Origin: Voacanga thouarsii
Lineage: Eukaryota; Streptophyta; Magnoliopsida; Gentianales; Apocynaceae
Assembly (NCBI GenBank): GCA_026120185.1
Contig: JANUWF010001614.1
Location: 3,087,501-3,151,500, forward strand
DNA length: 64,000 bases
Direction: 5' to 3'
Positions 21,449 through 32,452 of this stretch are shown here, piece by piece. Within the stretch, counting starts at the first letter, position 1. Each line of letters opens with the position of its first letter. A program made the position numbers and the translations under genes. A model generated the notes under the pieces. That model was given only the letters and a program-made list of their open reading frames with translations, did not search any database and was not told the origin of the DNA.

Positions 21449-23563
21449 CTCTAGCCCACGGGGGTCCTTCTGAATAATCGACCGGCTATCGGCTGCTGCA
21501 GGTCCCTCTGAATACTACTTCTGCTGAAACCATCGTCTTGTACCTTTACCAATGTCAAGACTTCCATGTTACTATATTTTTTTCGTATGCTGCTCACCAA
21601 GAAGGCCCCCTCTGGTTGAAAGACCTGTCGGAAAGCCCCGAAGCAACACAAGAAACTCTATGGGCCTGAATTCTGTGTCCTCAAGAAATTCTTCTGGGGG
21701 CCAAGCCTGGGGCCTGAAGTGCTAAGACCTCCTGTGAGAGGTACAATCCTCATTGTTTCTCCCGCCAGTTTGGGCTAATACAAAATATCCCTGCCGATCC
21801 GGAGCACATTTCTTCCTTCTCCGTGAAACTGGTGCTATCGGCTGAGGATGTACAAACTTTAGCCAATAGCACCCAGGCCATCTTGCAATCCTTCCAATTC
21901 AAGCCCTTCCAAGTGGACTGGAGACTTCTCCAAACTTCAATGCATGGTGGAGGCTACTGAGTGGGGCCTTGTTTTCTGACCCCGTAGGTGTTTGGCTTCT
22001 GCGAATTCCTTGGCCGACCACCATTTTTGCCTGAGACATCATCTGCTAAGAAAGGAAAACAGGTAAAACAGCCTGTAAGTCCTATAATAAAGTCGGCCTT
22101 ACGTAGTCTTTTAGTGCAGAAAAGTACTGCTACTGCTCCCGCTGTCCCAGAGGAAGAAGAAGAAGAGGTCGAGGTCCCGTCCCTACTCCGGTGATCAAAA
22201 AGGAAGCATGAGACACTGACTCCTCATGTTTCCATGGTTTGCTTCTATCAATTCTTGTTTTGCTACGCTTCCCTAATATTTCCTTTGTCTAACTATTAAT
22301 TTAATCTTTTCTACAGAAGCGTAAACAAGGGATAGGTCATCCTATTATCATCGACACTTCTTCTTATTCAGAGGAAGACATTCCGCTCTGATCTCTAGCC
22401 GAAAGGGCAGCTGAAAAAGCTGTTCTCTTGATGGCAGACACCTTATTGGTGGAGGCTACGGCTCCTCTTCCTCCGGCTGATGCGTTGGCTTTCCCTCCAA
22501 CAGCAGACCTTCCGTCAACTGCAGCACCGGCTTCCGAAAGTCCATCCACTATTCTGCCAAGGCCAGAAAAAGAACCAGTAACCGTTGTTACATAAGCAAC
22601 TCTGCCTCCCCCAACTAAGGAACTAAAAAGGTTGCTGCTCCCCTGCCGATGCTGACGTTAGCCTTAGCGCTGGATTTTCTTGATGGCCTCATCGGGGCCT
22701 CCTTGCCTACTGAGAAGTCCACCCTTAACAACGTGAGTCGTGCCCTTTTGCAGATTGTACAGTCAGCCAACCCAGACAGGCCCTCTACGCTTTGGGACTT
22801 GGCAATTGGGTGTCTAGGGCAGATACACTTCACGAGGCGCTTCCTCTTCAACACACAGCATCGTCAAGATGAAGCTCATGATCAATTAGAGCTTCTAAAA
22901 CTACACTGAGCAAATGCAGTGCTTGCAGAGAAGGACCGCCGGGAGTCCATTAATCATTTGACGCTTCTGCGAGCTGATATTGCAGAGGGAATAGGGAAGA
23001 TTGAACGGCTCGAGCATCAGTAACTGGAACTCCAGGAAGAACTTACTTCTGAGAAAGAGGCCTTAGAGGAACGGTTGGAGTCAGAGAAAGGGTTCCAAGA
23101 AACAGTCAAGGCCATCGACGCCTCTCTTCTCGAACATAATGACGAACAGCTACTGCTGGAAGCAGAAAAGGGATTCCTCGAAGCTGAACTGACAAACTCA
23201 ACTGTTCTAGTGAATAAGATGAAGTCTAGGTGGGACCGCTTTGTGACCGAGCTAAACAAAGTTCTTCATCCTTCGACTACTAACGAAACTGGTCCTTTCG
23301 AAACTCAAACTGAGAAAACTGTCACTACGACAGTCGAGATAGAGGTTCTAAAGACATCTACTGATGAGATTGACCTGCCCCCTGAGAAGAAAATAGAGTC
23401 TGAACCTGAGATGGCTGAGGCAGAGCTTCCCGTTCCTGATCTACAGCTAACGGGAACTAGCATGGTGGCTCGCCGAGATTTCGAATCAGAAGACCCTAAT
23501 CGACTAGCGATTATTCCGTATCGGTCGATGCTACTGCCCAACTTCCCTTCTGATGATAGCTAA
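21449..23563 (+). pseudogene. Antisense extra ORF, plant-mobile-domain-like with coiled coil
   Basis: This is opposite in strand to the surrounding Gypsy element. The first part (21449-22200), spread over frames with stops, contains FSRQFGLIQNIP (around 21760-21800) and FNAWWRLLSG (around 21940), which recall the QFGxDQDIP and F..WW segments of plant aminotransferase-like mobile-domain proteins. The middle has a low-complexity acidic run (PEEEEEEVEVP, 22149-22190). The last part, open from at least 23075 to 23563, is rich in Glu, Leu and Lys (EKGFLEAELTNSTVL), suggesting a coiled coil, and ends at a clear stop. It lies downstream of pol, as antisense extra ORFs of Tat elements do. Function is unknown. 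The assignment to the mobile-domain family rests on short motifs only. Confidence 0.5.
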
Positions 23564-23700
23564 TCCTCTGTTGTAATGATGCTTATGGCTATCTGATCGG
23601 CCTCTTGTGATCAGCTCATCAATATATTGGAACTCTTTTAACAAAAACTTCTCTCTCTCTTTTTTTTTTTTTTTTTTTACTCTCTAGTTCCTTCCCAGAA
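23564..23700. other. Convergent 3' ends with poly-T tract
   Basis: This short spacer lies between the stop of the plus-strand extra ORF and the last recognisable integrase codons on the minus strand. It contains CTCTCTCTC followed by a run of about twenty T at 23661-23679. The tract may be a mononucleotide repeat or a decayed processing signal. No coding is visible. Confidence 0.5.
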
Positions 23701-25038
23701 TGCCGGATAATAATATTTTAAGAACTTACCATTGATCGCCTTATCTGCTTCTTTTCGTCGGGTGTCATCAAGCGATAAACCCCTCTATAAAAAACTTATG
23801 AGACCAGGAACGGACCTTCCCATGAAGCAAACCACTTGCCATATCTTAGGTCTTTTGGTGCGAAGGGTAAAATAGTCTTCTATACCATTTCCCTTTCTTG
23901 AAAGCTTCTTTCACGAACTTTCCGATTGTACGCCCTCGCCACCTTCTCGTTGTGTCGTTTTATGTTCTCCAAGGTGATCCAGCAATCCTCCTCAATTTGA
24001 TCTAAGCTTCGGGCCAATGCTGTCTGATATTCTTCGGTCATTAGACCATGCTAATAGGCTATCCGGGTGGATTGCAATGATAACTCCATAGGTAACACAG
24101 CATCCTGCCCATAAGTTAGTCTAAATAGAGTAAAGCCAGTAGCAGTCTTAGCAGCATTTCGATGGGCCCATAACACCTCCTGTAATGTCTCATGCCATCT
24201 CCTTGGATTGTCTTGTACTGCCTTACGGATCATGCCGATTAGAGTTTTATTTGTTGTTTCTGCTTATCCGTTGGCCTATACATAATAAGGAGAAGAGTGA
24301 AGCAACTTAACTTTAAATTGGGTTAGAAAGTTACGTACCTGATCCCCTATAAACATTATGCCTTGATCCGTTGTCACTATTTTTGGGATTTCGAAATGGA
24401 AGAGAATGCTCTATCAGAGAAAGTTGATGACTGTTGTTTGTGTCACCTTGATCAATGGTTGCGCTTCTATCCACTTAGTGAAGTAATCCGTTGCCACCAA
24501 TATGAACGTATGTCTTTTTGCTGAAAGTGGATGAATCTTTTCGATAATGTCCAGAGCCCATCCGTGGAAAGGCCAAGGCTTAATAATCGGATGCAACTCT
24601 GTGGAAAGAGTGTGCAATAGAGGGCCATGCTTTTGGCAGGCTTTGCAACCCACAGCATAAGCATTACACTCTGTGGTCATTGATGGCCAAAAGAAACCAT
24701 GGCGCTGAAGTGTCCATTTCAGTTTTGGGCCCGCTTGATGCGCTCCACATAGGCCTTCATGTAATTCTGTCATAGCTCGCAATGCTTCTTCTTTTGAGAG
24801 ACACTTTAAAAGAACCCCGGTGTGGCTTTGTCGGAACAAATTACCGTCTGTTAAGGTAAAGTTGAGGGCCTTCCGCTTCAAGTCACGAGACACCTGACCA
24901 ATTGGGTTTCGTAGGTAAGAAACAATCTCCTGTCGCTAATTATCATGATATTACGTCTTTGATATCTGTTGGTATATTACGGCTTTCTTAAAACCTAAGG
25001 CCATCTAAGCTAGATCATTAGCACCTTAATTTTCTGAT
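23700..25038 (-). pseudogene. Tat element integrase
   Basis: 24414-24893 encodes the zinc-binding and first core part: LHEGLCGAHQAGPKL gives the histidines, GCKACQKHG the cysteine pair, then WALDIIEKIHP with the first catalytic aspartate and VATDYFTKWIEAQPL. Further on (24240-24400) a frame with IVTTDQGIMF supplies the second aspartate, and after a stop the catalytic glutamate region is degenerate. 24051-24233 encodes NPRRWHETLQEVLWAHRNA and TGFTLFRLTYGQDAVLP, the usual post-core segment. Coding traces persist to about 23700, including YKTILP and GKWFASWEGPF. No chromodomain is seen, which agrees with the Tat group. Several stops separate the parts. Confidence 0.88.
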
Positions 25039-25043
25039 CTGTG
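25039..25043 (+). repeat. Target-site duplication CTGTG (left copy)
   Basis: CTGTG precedes the solo LTR and is repeated at 26478-26482. The perfect 5-bp match defines the insertion. Confidence 0.92.
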
Positions 25044-26477
25044 TGTCGGGGATATGCCCTAGAGTCAATTTGTACTTCTACTAGTGTCATTATGTTTTAT
25101 ATAATAATATGAGGCTTTCCTTTCCATGAATAGTGAGTTTTGTTTTGTGGTCATCAAGTACGTGACTTGATAGTAAAACCCTACAATGAATACAATGACT
25201 ATTCTAAAAACTGTCCCTGATCGATTATTATTATTGGAATAATAATAAATTAAGATTAGTATGTTTGTGACTTGATGGCTATGTTTTACTGGCCATGGAT
25301 ATTTGTGATATCGAGTCAAGACATAAATAAATGTTAGAGAACATTGTATTGGACATGACCCACTGTGAGAGTACTTCATGGAATATGTCATAAGTACTTT
25401 CTAGCCATAATAATATTGAAAGTCCTTCGACCTAAATTCATCATAGTTTCCTACTTGATAAATTCTATATTTTGGACATTGTCTAAAGTTGTCTTTAACC
25501 AGATAATAAATTAGACTATTGTTGGATATAGAATAAATCAAGGAGAGGAATATGATTGATTGTGAAGGAATTTGTCCCTCTCAGTTATGGGAGAGATATC
25601 CATGGGCCCCTTGATAAGTTAGACTGTTAAAAATGCATGGCTCAAATATATCAATCTAAGATATTGATATCATTTGTTTGAACAGTCTACTATGAAATCA
25701 AGAAATAATTGATTAAGCTTAATAAGGATGACATGCTCTGTGCCTTATGCTTAATTTGGATATCGTGTGACAAAAGGACTAAATATAAAATTATAATTTG
25801 GTTCAAAGAGATCACCGATCTTTATTTAACCTAGATAGTTATAATTTTTTGCTAGAAACCGCTTATAACTTGTGGGCCATTTAAATATGATTTAGGCACA
25901 CTGCCAGTGTTAAATGAACCTATATGGTCACACAATAAGCAAACTTGTTAGGTTATTTTTCTGGTGACCAGGTTCGATGTATCTGGATGATGTCCAGATT
26001 ATAAGAATCTGACTCGGTAAATTAATTAGTTAAATTACCGAGATAATGGCAGAATCTTATCATATCAGTTTTAATTTAATTTGAATTTAAATTAGAATAT
26101 GATAAGATATTATTAGGGTTGGACTCTAAGATGTTCGAGGGTTTTTAAGAAAACCCTAGCCGTCTTTTCAATAGTCTAATTTTTCGGTTGAGAACATTCG
26201 TGCCAGAAAAAAAAAAAAAAACCTCTCAAACCCTAGGCGCTAGCACTCCCCGGGTATCGAGTGAGTTCGCGGTGTGTATCCGATAGAGGACGTTCACATA
26301 CTGCAGCGTCTGGTGATTGTTCGGGTTGAACGTGCAACAGTGCAACCAGAATCGAAGGATTTCAATTACAGCAACCAGAGGTAATTCTTAAACCTTAGAT
26401 CTTCTTAATTGTTTACTTGGGTCCTCGGGAGGGATTCTTGGATGTTTTCCGCGTTTAGGAGTCCACGAATTCTGACA
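25044..26477 (+). mobile_element. Solo Copia LTR (1434 bp) inside the Gypsy element
   Basis: It starts TGTCGGGGATATGCCC and ends CACGAATTCTGACA, with TG...CA termini and 5-bp duplications CTGTG on both sides. A near-identical copy lies at 59885-61330. There is no internal region, so it is a solo LTR produced by LTR-LTR recombination. It sits between the archaeal-type RNase H and integrase of the Tat element. Strand is given relative to the TGTTGGGG start. Its reversed end resembles the start of the Copia-4 LTR at 51146, which suggests a related Copia family, in which case the transcribed strand here may be the plus strand. Confidence 0.93.
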
Positions 26478-26482
26478 CTGTG
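26478..26482 (+). repeat. Target-site duplication CTGTG (right copy)
   Basis: CTGTG directly follows the solo LTR end and equals 25039-25043. Confidence 0.92.
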
Positions 26483-26912
26483 AACATGAACCAGAACAAC
26501 CTCCTGAAAAAGCTAAAGCAACCATTTTACCTCCTGTAATGTCTGACAGAAATGGGTTAGCGCATTTATAATCTCCTAATACCTGTCTGACAACCACCTG
26601 GGAATCTCCTAAAATTTTGACTACTTGGACCTCCAATGCCTTCAGAATTCATAGCCCTAATAAAAGGGCGTCATACTCTGCCTGATTATTGGTTGTTCTT
26701 TTTTTCAGCTCAAAGTGAATTTTACCCTGGTGTCCATTTGGAGATTTGATAACCAAACCAATACCGGCCTTTTGTTGGGTGCTTGAGCCATCAAACCGCA
26801 AAATCCACGGTTTCAAAGATATGTACCTCTGTGTTGAGTTTCTTTCTGTTGGTGGTACTTCTTGTGGTACTTCTAAAGGAGGGTGTTCGGCTAAAAAATC
26901 TGCAATAGCTTG
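26483..26912 (-). pseudogene. Tat element archaeal-type RNase H (second RNase H)
   Basis: On the minus strand the segment around 26660-26800 reads DGSSTQQKAGIGLVIK and TTNNQAEYDALLLGL with small interruptions; 26483-26636 then gives VKILGDSQVVVRQVLGDYKCANP. These are the catalytic aspartate, glutamate and aspartate surroundings of the archaeal-type RNase H that Tat elements carry in addition to their own RNase H. The ORF runs into the solo LTR near 26482. Stops break the frame at about 26640. Confidence 0.82.
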
Positions 26913-27440
26913 TCATTTGACTGCTTTCAACGACACATGGATTAGGAAAAAAACATGTAATTTGACTGCCCATTTCATAATCCATCCATTTAACAAAGGA
27001 CGATTCAGTAGGAATTTAACTAAATCTACCTTACACAAGAAATGTACTTCCCTAAACAACAAATAATGTTCCAACTTTGAACACACATAGTAGAGAGATA
27101 AGTACAATTTTTCAATAGGGGTGTACCTGGTCTCTATGTCCGATAGATTTCGACTAATATAGTATACTGCTCTTTCAATCCCATGTTGGTCATCCTGAGC
27201 TAATAAGCTGCCAATGGATTCTTGCGCAGCTGAGATGTACAGCTTCATGGGCGACCAGTTGTGGGGAGGTGCTATCACCGGTGGATGGGACACAGCTATC
27301 TTTATCTGATCAAATGCCTCCTGATGCTCAGGCTGCCAAATAAACTCTTGAGATAACTTCAATTGTAACAAAGAGGAAAAGCTCTTCTGTTTACCTTCAG
27401 AATTCACTAAAAAACATCGTAAGAAATTTATTTTCCCCAA
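26913..27440 (-). pseudogene. Tat element RT connection and RNase H
   Basis: A 175-codon open stretch starts shortly after the RT core. It reads FIWQPEHQEAFDQIKIAVSHPP (thumb/connection), then LYISAAQESIGSLLAQ, in which the RNase H catalytic DAS is replaced by SAA, and ERAVYYISRNLSDIETRYTPIEKLYLSLYY, the conserved Gypsy segment with the catalytic E equivalent. The loss of the catalytic aspartate suggests that this RNase H is inactive in this copy, whereas the second RNase H keeps its motifs. Confidence 0.85.
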
Positions 27441-28030
27441 GAAGCTCTGAAGCTCCTTCTTTGTCTAAGGAGGTCTTGCTTGTTCTGATCTATTTCAATT
27501 ACCCTCTGGTGTACCAAAAAACCAAGGAAATTACCGGTGGTAACTCCAAATGCACATTTAGCTGGATTGATCTTCAAATGGTGTTTGCGTATTCGGAGGA
27601 ACGCCTACTCCAAATCAGTTAAGTGCTATAAGAAATCGGAGGATTTCACGACCAAATCATCTATGTAGACCTCCATTATACTACCAATAAGATCGTGAAA
27701 GATGAGGTTCATAGCCCACTAAAAAGTTGCCCCAGTGTTCTTCAAACCGAATGGCATAACTACCCATTCGAATAGGCCGATGAACCCTGGACAACGGAAC
27801 GCTATTTTATGCGTGTCCTCCTCAGCTATAAATATCTGATTATACCATAAATAGCCATCCATGAAACTTAAAAACTGGTTGCCTGCAGCAGAATCCACCA
27901 ACATATCTGCCATTGGCATAGCATACTTGTCTTTTGGAGTAGCCAAATTTAAGTTTCTAAAATCTATGCGATACGTAGTTGACCATTCTTTTTAATGATC
28001 GGCACAATGTTAGATATCCAGTCTACGTAC
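27441..28030 (-). pseudogene. Tat element reverse transcriptase core
   Basis: 27719-27946 encodes DKYAMPMADMLVDSAAGNQFLSFMDGYLWYNQI and FEWVVMPFGLKNTGATF. After a stop near 27719 the frame gives MEVYIDDLVVKS (about 27660-27680), so the YIDD active site is intact. The upstream IDFRNLNLATP lies at 27940-27990 after a frame change. Downstream, AKCAFGVTTGNFLGF marks the RT end around 27530. RT of this Gypsy form precedes RNase H and integrase. Confidence 0.88.
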
Positions 28031-28399
28031 CGGCACGCACAGATGAAACCACACCGAAGCAATGGGATTAAATTGTCTAGCCGGTTGTTTATGTGGCTTA
28101 AAGCCCTCTTTGATAGGTAGACGATACTCCACAATACCTCTGTTCAGTCCTGGCATCTCATGATAGTCCTACACAAAGAAATCCTTATACCTACGGATTA
28201 GACATGTCAACTTATCTCTCTGCACACTAGATAAACGTAGGCTAACCTTAATTGTTCTGTTCTCCCCAGGATCCCCTATGTCTGCTTCCTCTAATGGGTC
28301 TCGAGTGACAAAACCAGGAGCTCGTCGGACTTCTGGATCCTCAAGTCATAAGCCATTTCCCCTTGGCTCCTCAATGGTGATAAGGTTGTAAGCCATAGT

Positions 28400-28975
28400 T
28401 AGCTTAGCATACTAGCTTGGATTAAAGGTTGGGTGATAAAACAGAGCTTCGTTCATGTGAACCTTTGCTAAAAATGGATTGGGATCGGCTGGGATTTGCT
28501 CTACCCATTCTCCATTCTAGATCAGCATCATTTGGTGTAAAGTGGATGGTACACAACAGTTTGCATGAATCCAATCCCTGCCCAATAAAATAGAATAAGT
28601 TGGCTTTGCATCAATTATAAAAAAAAAGACCATTTTACTAGTTTTGGACCCGACTGTGACTTCACAGGTGATAACGTCTTCTGCCGCAACTGCTTCTCCA
28701 GTGAAATTAACCATCTGCACATCAGTAGGGGACAAATCCGTCCTATCTTTTTCCAATCATTTCAAGGTAAAGAAAGGCATTACGTTCAAGATAGCTCTAC
28801 CATCAACAAAAATCCGAGTAAATGGCTTGCCGTTGATATGTGCTTTGATATTCAAGGGCCTGAGGTGGTTAACACTTTGGGCTATCAGAATGGGAAAGAG
28901 CATCCCCTCTAGGGGAACTTTGACATCAACCAATTCCACTGCAACTTTTTCTTCTGCATAAAAATCCTCTTCCAT
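28400..28975 (-). pseudogene. Tat element aspartic protease
   Basis: 28757-28975 ends with FVDGRAILNVMP, corresponding to the VDGGSSxNVLP active-site loop of Gypsy proteases; the aspartate is kept. After a frame interruption, 28517-28756 includes VTCEVTVG-like and YSILLGRDWIHANCCVPSTLHQ segments, the standard protease end in this lineage. The protease would cut gag-pol in particles. The break at 28757 separates the two halves. Confidence 0.82.
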
Positions 28976-29592
28976 GGACTCTTGACGAGAGGTGGCTCAA
29001 AAACCTGACGGCAAGATGCTAAGCATGTTTTGGCCATTCTCATGGGGTAATTGTTCTTCAACCCAGGCATCAAGAAGCTGCCTTGTTGTGCCCGCTTCCG
29101 CTGTTCTCGTCTTTTTTGGAACTTTGACGGTCAGGAACAGCGGCTAGGCAGAAATGGCCTCCCTTGGGGCACCTGCACTGTTAGTTTCCCCTCTTTGCCA
29201 TGGAAATGTGCTGTAAAATAGGGAGAAGTTAAACGGGTAAAAACAGATGATTTACCATCTAATCGTTAGAATGCTTTCCCTATCCCCTTAGGCTTGTTGT
29301 TTTCTGTATGTTCTTCATGCTTCCTAATTGCCACTGTTTGTAGCATGTGTGCATCGGCTAACGGAAAAGGATCCGTGTCTACCAAAGTCTCTTCCTTTTT
29401 ATCTACAAACTTCAATCTTCCATCCTAAATAGCATTCTGAATGGTGTTTCTGAAAATAATACAACTGTTAGTATTATGCAAGAAAGAATTATGCCATTTA
29501 TAGTACCTTTTTCCTTTCAACTCTTCCTGGCTTGGGATCCTGTGTCCATAAGCCAGACGAATCTGCTTATCTACCACTAGTTGGTCAAAGAT
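28976..29592 (-). other. Gag-protease linker of the Tat element
   Basis: This lies between the gag and protease remnants on the minus strand. Fragments of open frame are present but no motif can be named. It is normal linker length for a Gypsy element of this lineage. Confidence 0.45.
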
Positions 29593-31221
29593 TTATTCAG
29601 CTTTTGAGACATCAAAAGAGTAAGATAGTCCTGATGTGGCAACTTTCTCCTTCCCTTTGCCGGGTTTCAAATGGGGACAAGTATAGGATGCACCCTTTAC
29701 CAATTCTGCCGCCATTACCTCTATAGCCTGCCCCTCATCGTCCTCATTAGTATCGTCTATGACGGATATCATTGTCTGGCCATGGGAGAACTTAACAGAA
29801 TGCCTCTTCTCTTTCCCCTTGATCATCTCTTCTATTTTGACAGTATGAGACAATAAACGGGATAAGTCTGAGAAATCTTGGAGAATAAGTCGTTCTTTGA
29901 GTTGTGGATGCATTCTGCTAATAGCAATTCTTGTACATTTCATTTCAGGCAGCTGGGTTGTACATTTGGACTTAGTCTACCGAAAATGCTCAATAAAGTC
30001 CGGAACATCTTCTAATCCCTTCTGTTTTATTGCCAAAAGATCAGCGATGGAAACTTCCGGTGCCAGTTTAAAGAACCGTTGGTGAAACATTCTTTCCATG
30101 TCAGCCCATGAGTATACAGAATTAGGAACTAGATTGGCATACCATGTGAACGCTGCTCCTGTCAAAGACAATGAAAACAGTTGTAATTTATGCCATTCAT
30201 TATTCCCTAACTCACCGCACTATGCTGTGAATCTTCTGATATGTTCTATGGTGGACTTATTATCTTCACTGGAGAATGTTGAAAATTTCGGCAGCCTATA
30301 ACCCCAAGGGAGTACTGCCATGGAATCTACCCAATCAGGGTAAGGTTTTTGGTATACGAGCCAATCCCGTGACTACTGACGAAGTGTTTCCGTTACTATA
30401 TCAACCGGCTAGTATGGCTGTTGAATCTGAGGTGAAGGACTTTGCATGATAGGTCGGGGACCTTGCCCTATGGAAGGCTCAGTACTTCTGATCCCCTGCC
30501 TTAGGTAAGCCATTGTTGTTGCCGGATATACATGAGGGTAAGGAATAGAGTAATTTGGCTGCCCCCCGAAGGGTGGCATGTTCCCCCTAACAAAAGCTGG
30601 GGTTGTTTCATAAGTCATTGGTACTCCTATCATTGGAACCGAACTTCTACCTAGAAATATTTTTGCTGGCATAGTGTTCTGAGTCACTACTATTGGAACT
30701 TGATGCCCCCCGGTAGCAGGGAAAGGCACTTCTCTTCGCAGAAGGTGTACCAAACTATGAGAGGCTGCACCATCAGCGGACGGTATGGAGTATGCAGGTG
30801 CCATGGTTGTCCCTTGTGCAGGGTAACCTAATGGCTGAGTGAAAGTTTGCATATTTTACCTCTGTGCAAATTGTTAGAGCTCATTCTGAAGCAGAGGTCG
30901 AAAAATAGTAGCAAACTGCAGGATAAGACCCTGTAAGAGCTCGCCAGTGCATTGTTCCATAGTATGTCGGATGGCAGTCAGGGAGGTGGATGTCGACTAA
31001 GACACCGATGGTGGGAGGGAAGACTGACACCCTTGCTCCGTAGAAGTGACCTGAGTACAACTGGAGGTAGTAACAGAAGGATCAAAGACTCCTTGGAGAG
31101 CACGGACTGGGGGTCGCTTAGATGACTTCGGTGCAGGCGATTGCTGTGAATTGTTCGCCATCAATCGTCTTAATCGCAATAGCATTCGACAACTGACCTT
31201 GGGTCCTACTAGGCGTGCCAA
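29593..31221 (-). pseudogene. Tat element gag
   Basis: The likely start is ATG 31221 (MARLVGPKVSCRM), just inside the 5' LTR and primer region. 30409-30852 is proline/glutamine/serine rich (YPHVYPATTMAYLRQG). 29977-30171 holds the retrotransposon gag core: SLTGAAFTWYANLVPNSV, WADMERMFHQRFF, VSIADLLAIKQK. 29593-29943 continues with MKCTRIAISRMHPQLKERL and LSRLLSHTVKIEEMIKGK. No zinc knuckle is visible. Stops and frameshifts occur at about 29960, 30380 and 30990. Gag forms the cytoplasmic particle. Confidence 0.87.
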
Positions 31222-31225
31222 TCTA

Positions 31226-31916
31226 TGTTGCTGTCAAAATAATGAGCCGATGCAAACAGGTATCGGCGACACTTCCGATGAACACAAATGATCTAATATG
31301 GTGAGACAGAAAATGGTATCAAATCTTTTTTTTTTTTTTAATCAGGGATCGGATTCCTTGAACTTACTATAGAAAGGGTTCAAGAAAGTCAGCTGAAAAT
31401 ACCCAACGGAAGGACTTTTTGGAGCAATAAATTAATACTCGTATTACCTTGCTTAAAAGAAATTACAGAGAAGATCTTGACTTAGAAAGATGAATGGAAA
31501 GCTGTAAAGAAAGCTGGAAACAAAGCTATAAATAAAAGCTGTAACAAAGCTATAAGAAATTGAATTCCTAGATTAGAAAACTGTAAATGACGATAGAAGT
31601 AATCGAAATTTGAAGTTGTTGGTTGATGAGTGTTGTCCTCCATTCTGGACAATGCCCCCATTTTATACTGGCTGCAATCAAGTCGCTAACAGGTCGTGGA
31701 GTTTCTTTCGGCCAAAGAATGCTCCCAACAGTCGTGCAGAATTCCTTGCGCCGAAAGATTAGGAATCTGTTTTCCTTCTTATCAGCTTCGTGGTGCCGAC
31801 GTTGACCATGACTATCGGTTGCTCAAATTGTTGACCTTATCGGCTAGGTAAAACTTATCGAATCAGCAACGACTCAAAGTAACCATTGCGTCGGCTCAGC
31901 AAAGTTGACGTCAACA
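31226..31916 (-). repeat. Tat element 5' LTR (691 bp, inferred boundaries)
   Basis: The plus strand reads TGTTGCTGTC at the start and GACGTCAACA at the end, giving a perfect 5-bp inverted terminus TGTTG/CAACA of TG...CA form. Just below it the minus strand reads TTGGCACGCCTAGTAGGAC, a wording typical of the region following the LTR in Tat elements. A TATA box on the minus strand, TATAAAAT, is at 31660-31667. No partner LTR is in the window, so the boundaries are inferred from the termini and the switch to microsatellite at 31917. Confidence 0.65.
31660..31668 (-). promoter_or_regulatory. TATA box in Tat LTR
   Basis: The minus strand reads CCAGTATAAAATGGGGG around these positions. It is about 250 bp into the LTR on the transcribed strand and about 430 bp ahead of the gag side, a fitting place for the LTR promoter. 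Confidence 0.55.
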
Positions 31917-32174
31917 CATACATATATACATGTATGTATATATGTATTTATGTACATATATATACATATATATATACGTGTAGGTATGTATATATACATA
32001 TATATATACGTATATATATGTACGTATATACACATTTTTCTTATCCTTATGGGTATAAAGGCTGGAAACAAACAGCACAGCCAGAAGAGCTAACACGCTC
32101 GAGGAACGTACTTCCTTGCTATCAGCTACAAAGCCATGTATCTATTTGGTGCCAAAAAATTGTGCCTCTTTATC

Positions 32175-32222
<48 letters not shown>
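31917..32222. repeat. Compound microsatellite, left side of viral block
   Basis: 31917-32034 is made of ATAC/ATAT/GTAT repeats in alternating purine-pyrimidine order. 32035-32179 is non-repetitive. 32180-32222 is a (TG)n run of about 21 units. The tract lies directly against the Gypsy LTR on one side and the presumed viral block on the other. Confidence 0.9.
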
Positions 32223-32224
<2 letters not shown>

Positions 32225-32452
32225 AGTAGGGTATAGCAAATAAGCATGCATTCGTAAGAAAACATTCACCTACTATACAGTGGCTCCAGAAATAAGCCTG
32301 TTAGATGATCCCAAAGATGCATAGTCTTTCTACAGATACCAATCATGTAGACTGACTAGTTGAGCAAGTTTGTTGAAGTATAAGACTTCTTCGGTTTTGT
32401 ACTAGCAAAATTTTTCTTTGATAGATCAAACCCATCAATATGCATTTAAAAT
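32223..32452 (-). other. Possible leader part of the endogenous pararetrovirus
   Basis: No protein is seen. At 32331-32341 the minus strand reads TGGTATCTGTA; its first seven bases match the tRNA-Met primer site TGGTATCAGAGC used by caulimovirids. After discounting the nested element at 32453-36741, this position would lie about 950 bp downstream of the presumed viral TATA box, plausible for a leader. The match is short and could be chance. Confidence 0.3.

Larger units (their letters stand above)
21449..31916 (-). mobile_element. Tat-lineage Ty3/Gypsy retrotransposon, 3' truncated
   Basis: Minus-strand order is 5' LTR (31226-31916), primer-site region, gag (29593-31221), PR, RT, RNase H, a second RNase H of archaeal type, and integrase ending near 23700. 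A plus-strand extra ORF follows at 21449-23563. RT before integrase marks Ty3/Gypsy. The extra archaeal-type RNase H and the integrase wording place it in the Tat group, which includes the Ogre and Retand types. The 3' LTR and part of the extra ORF are missing because the sequence starts abruptly at 21449 against Copia-2. A solo LTR is nested at 25044-26477. Numerous stops make it defective. Confidence 0.87.

Noticed and set aside
22615..22854. Minus-strand ORFs in 21449-23563
   Set aside because: They are antisense to the better supported plus-strand extra ORF and lack motifs.
31886..32236. Overlapping ORFs on both strands rich in Tyr/Ile/Cys/Val
   Set aside because: They are translations of ATAC and TG dinucleotide repeats and have no protein character.
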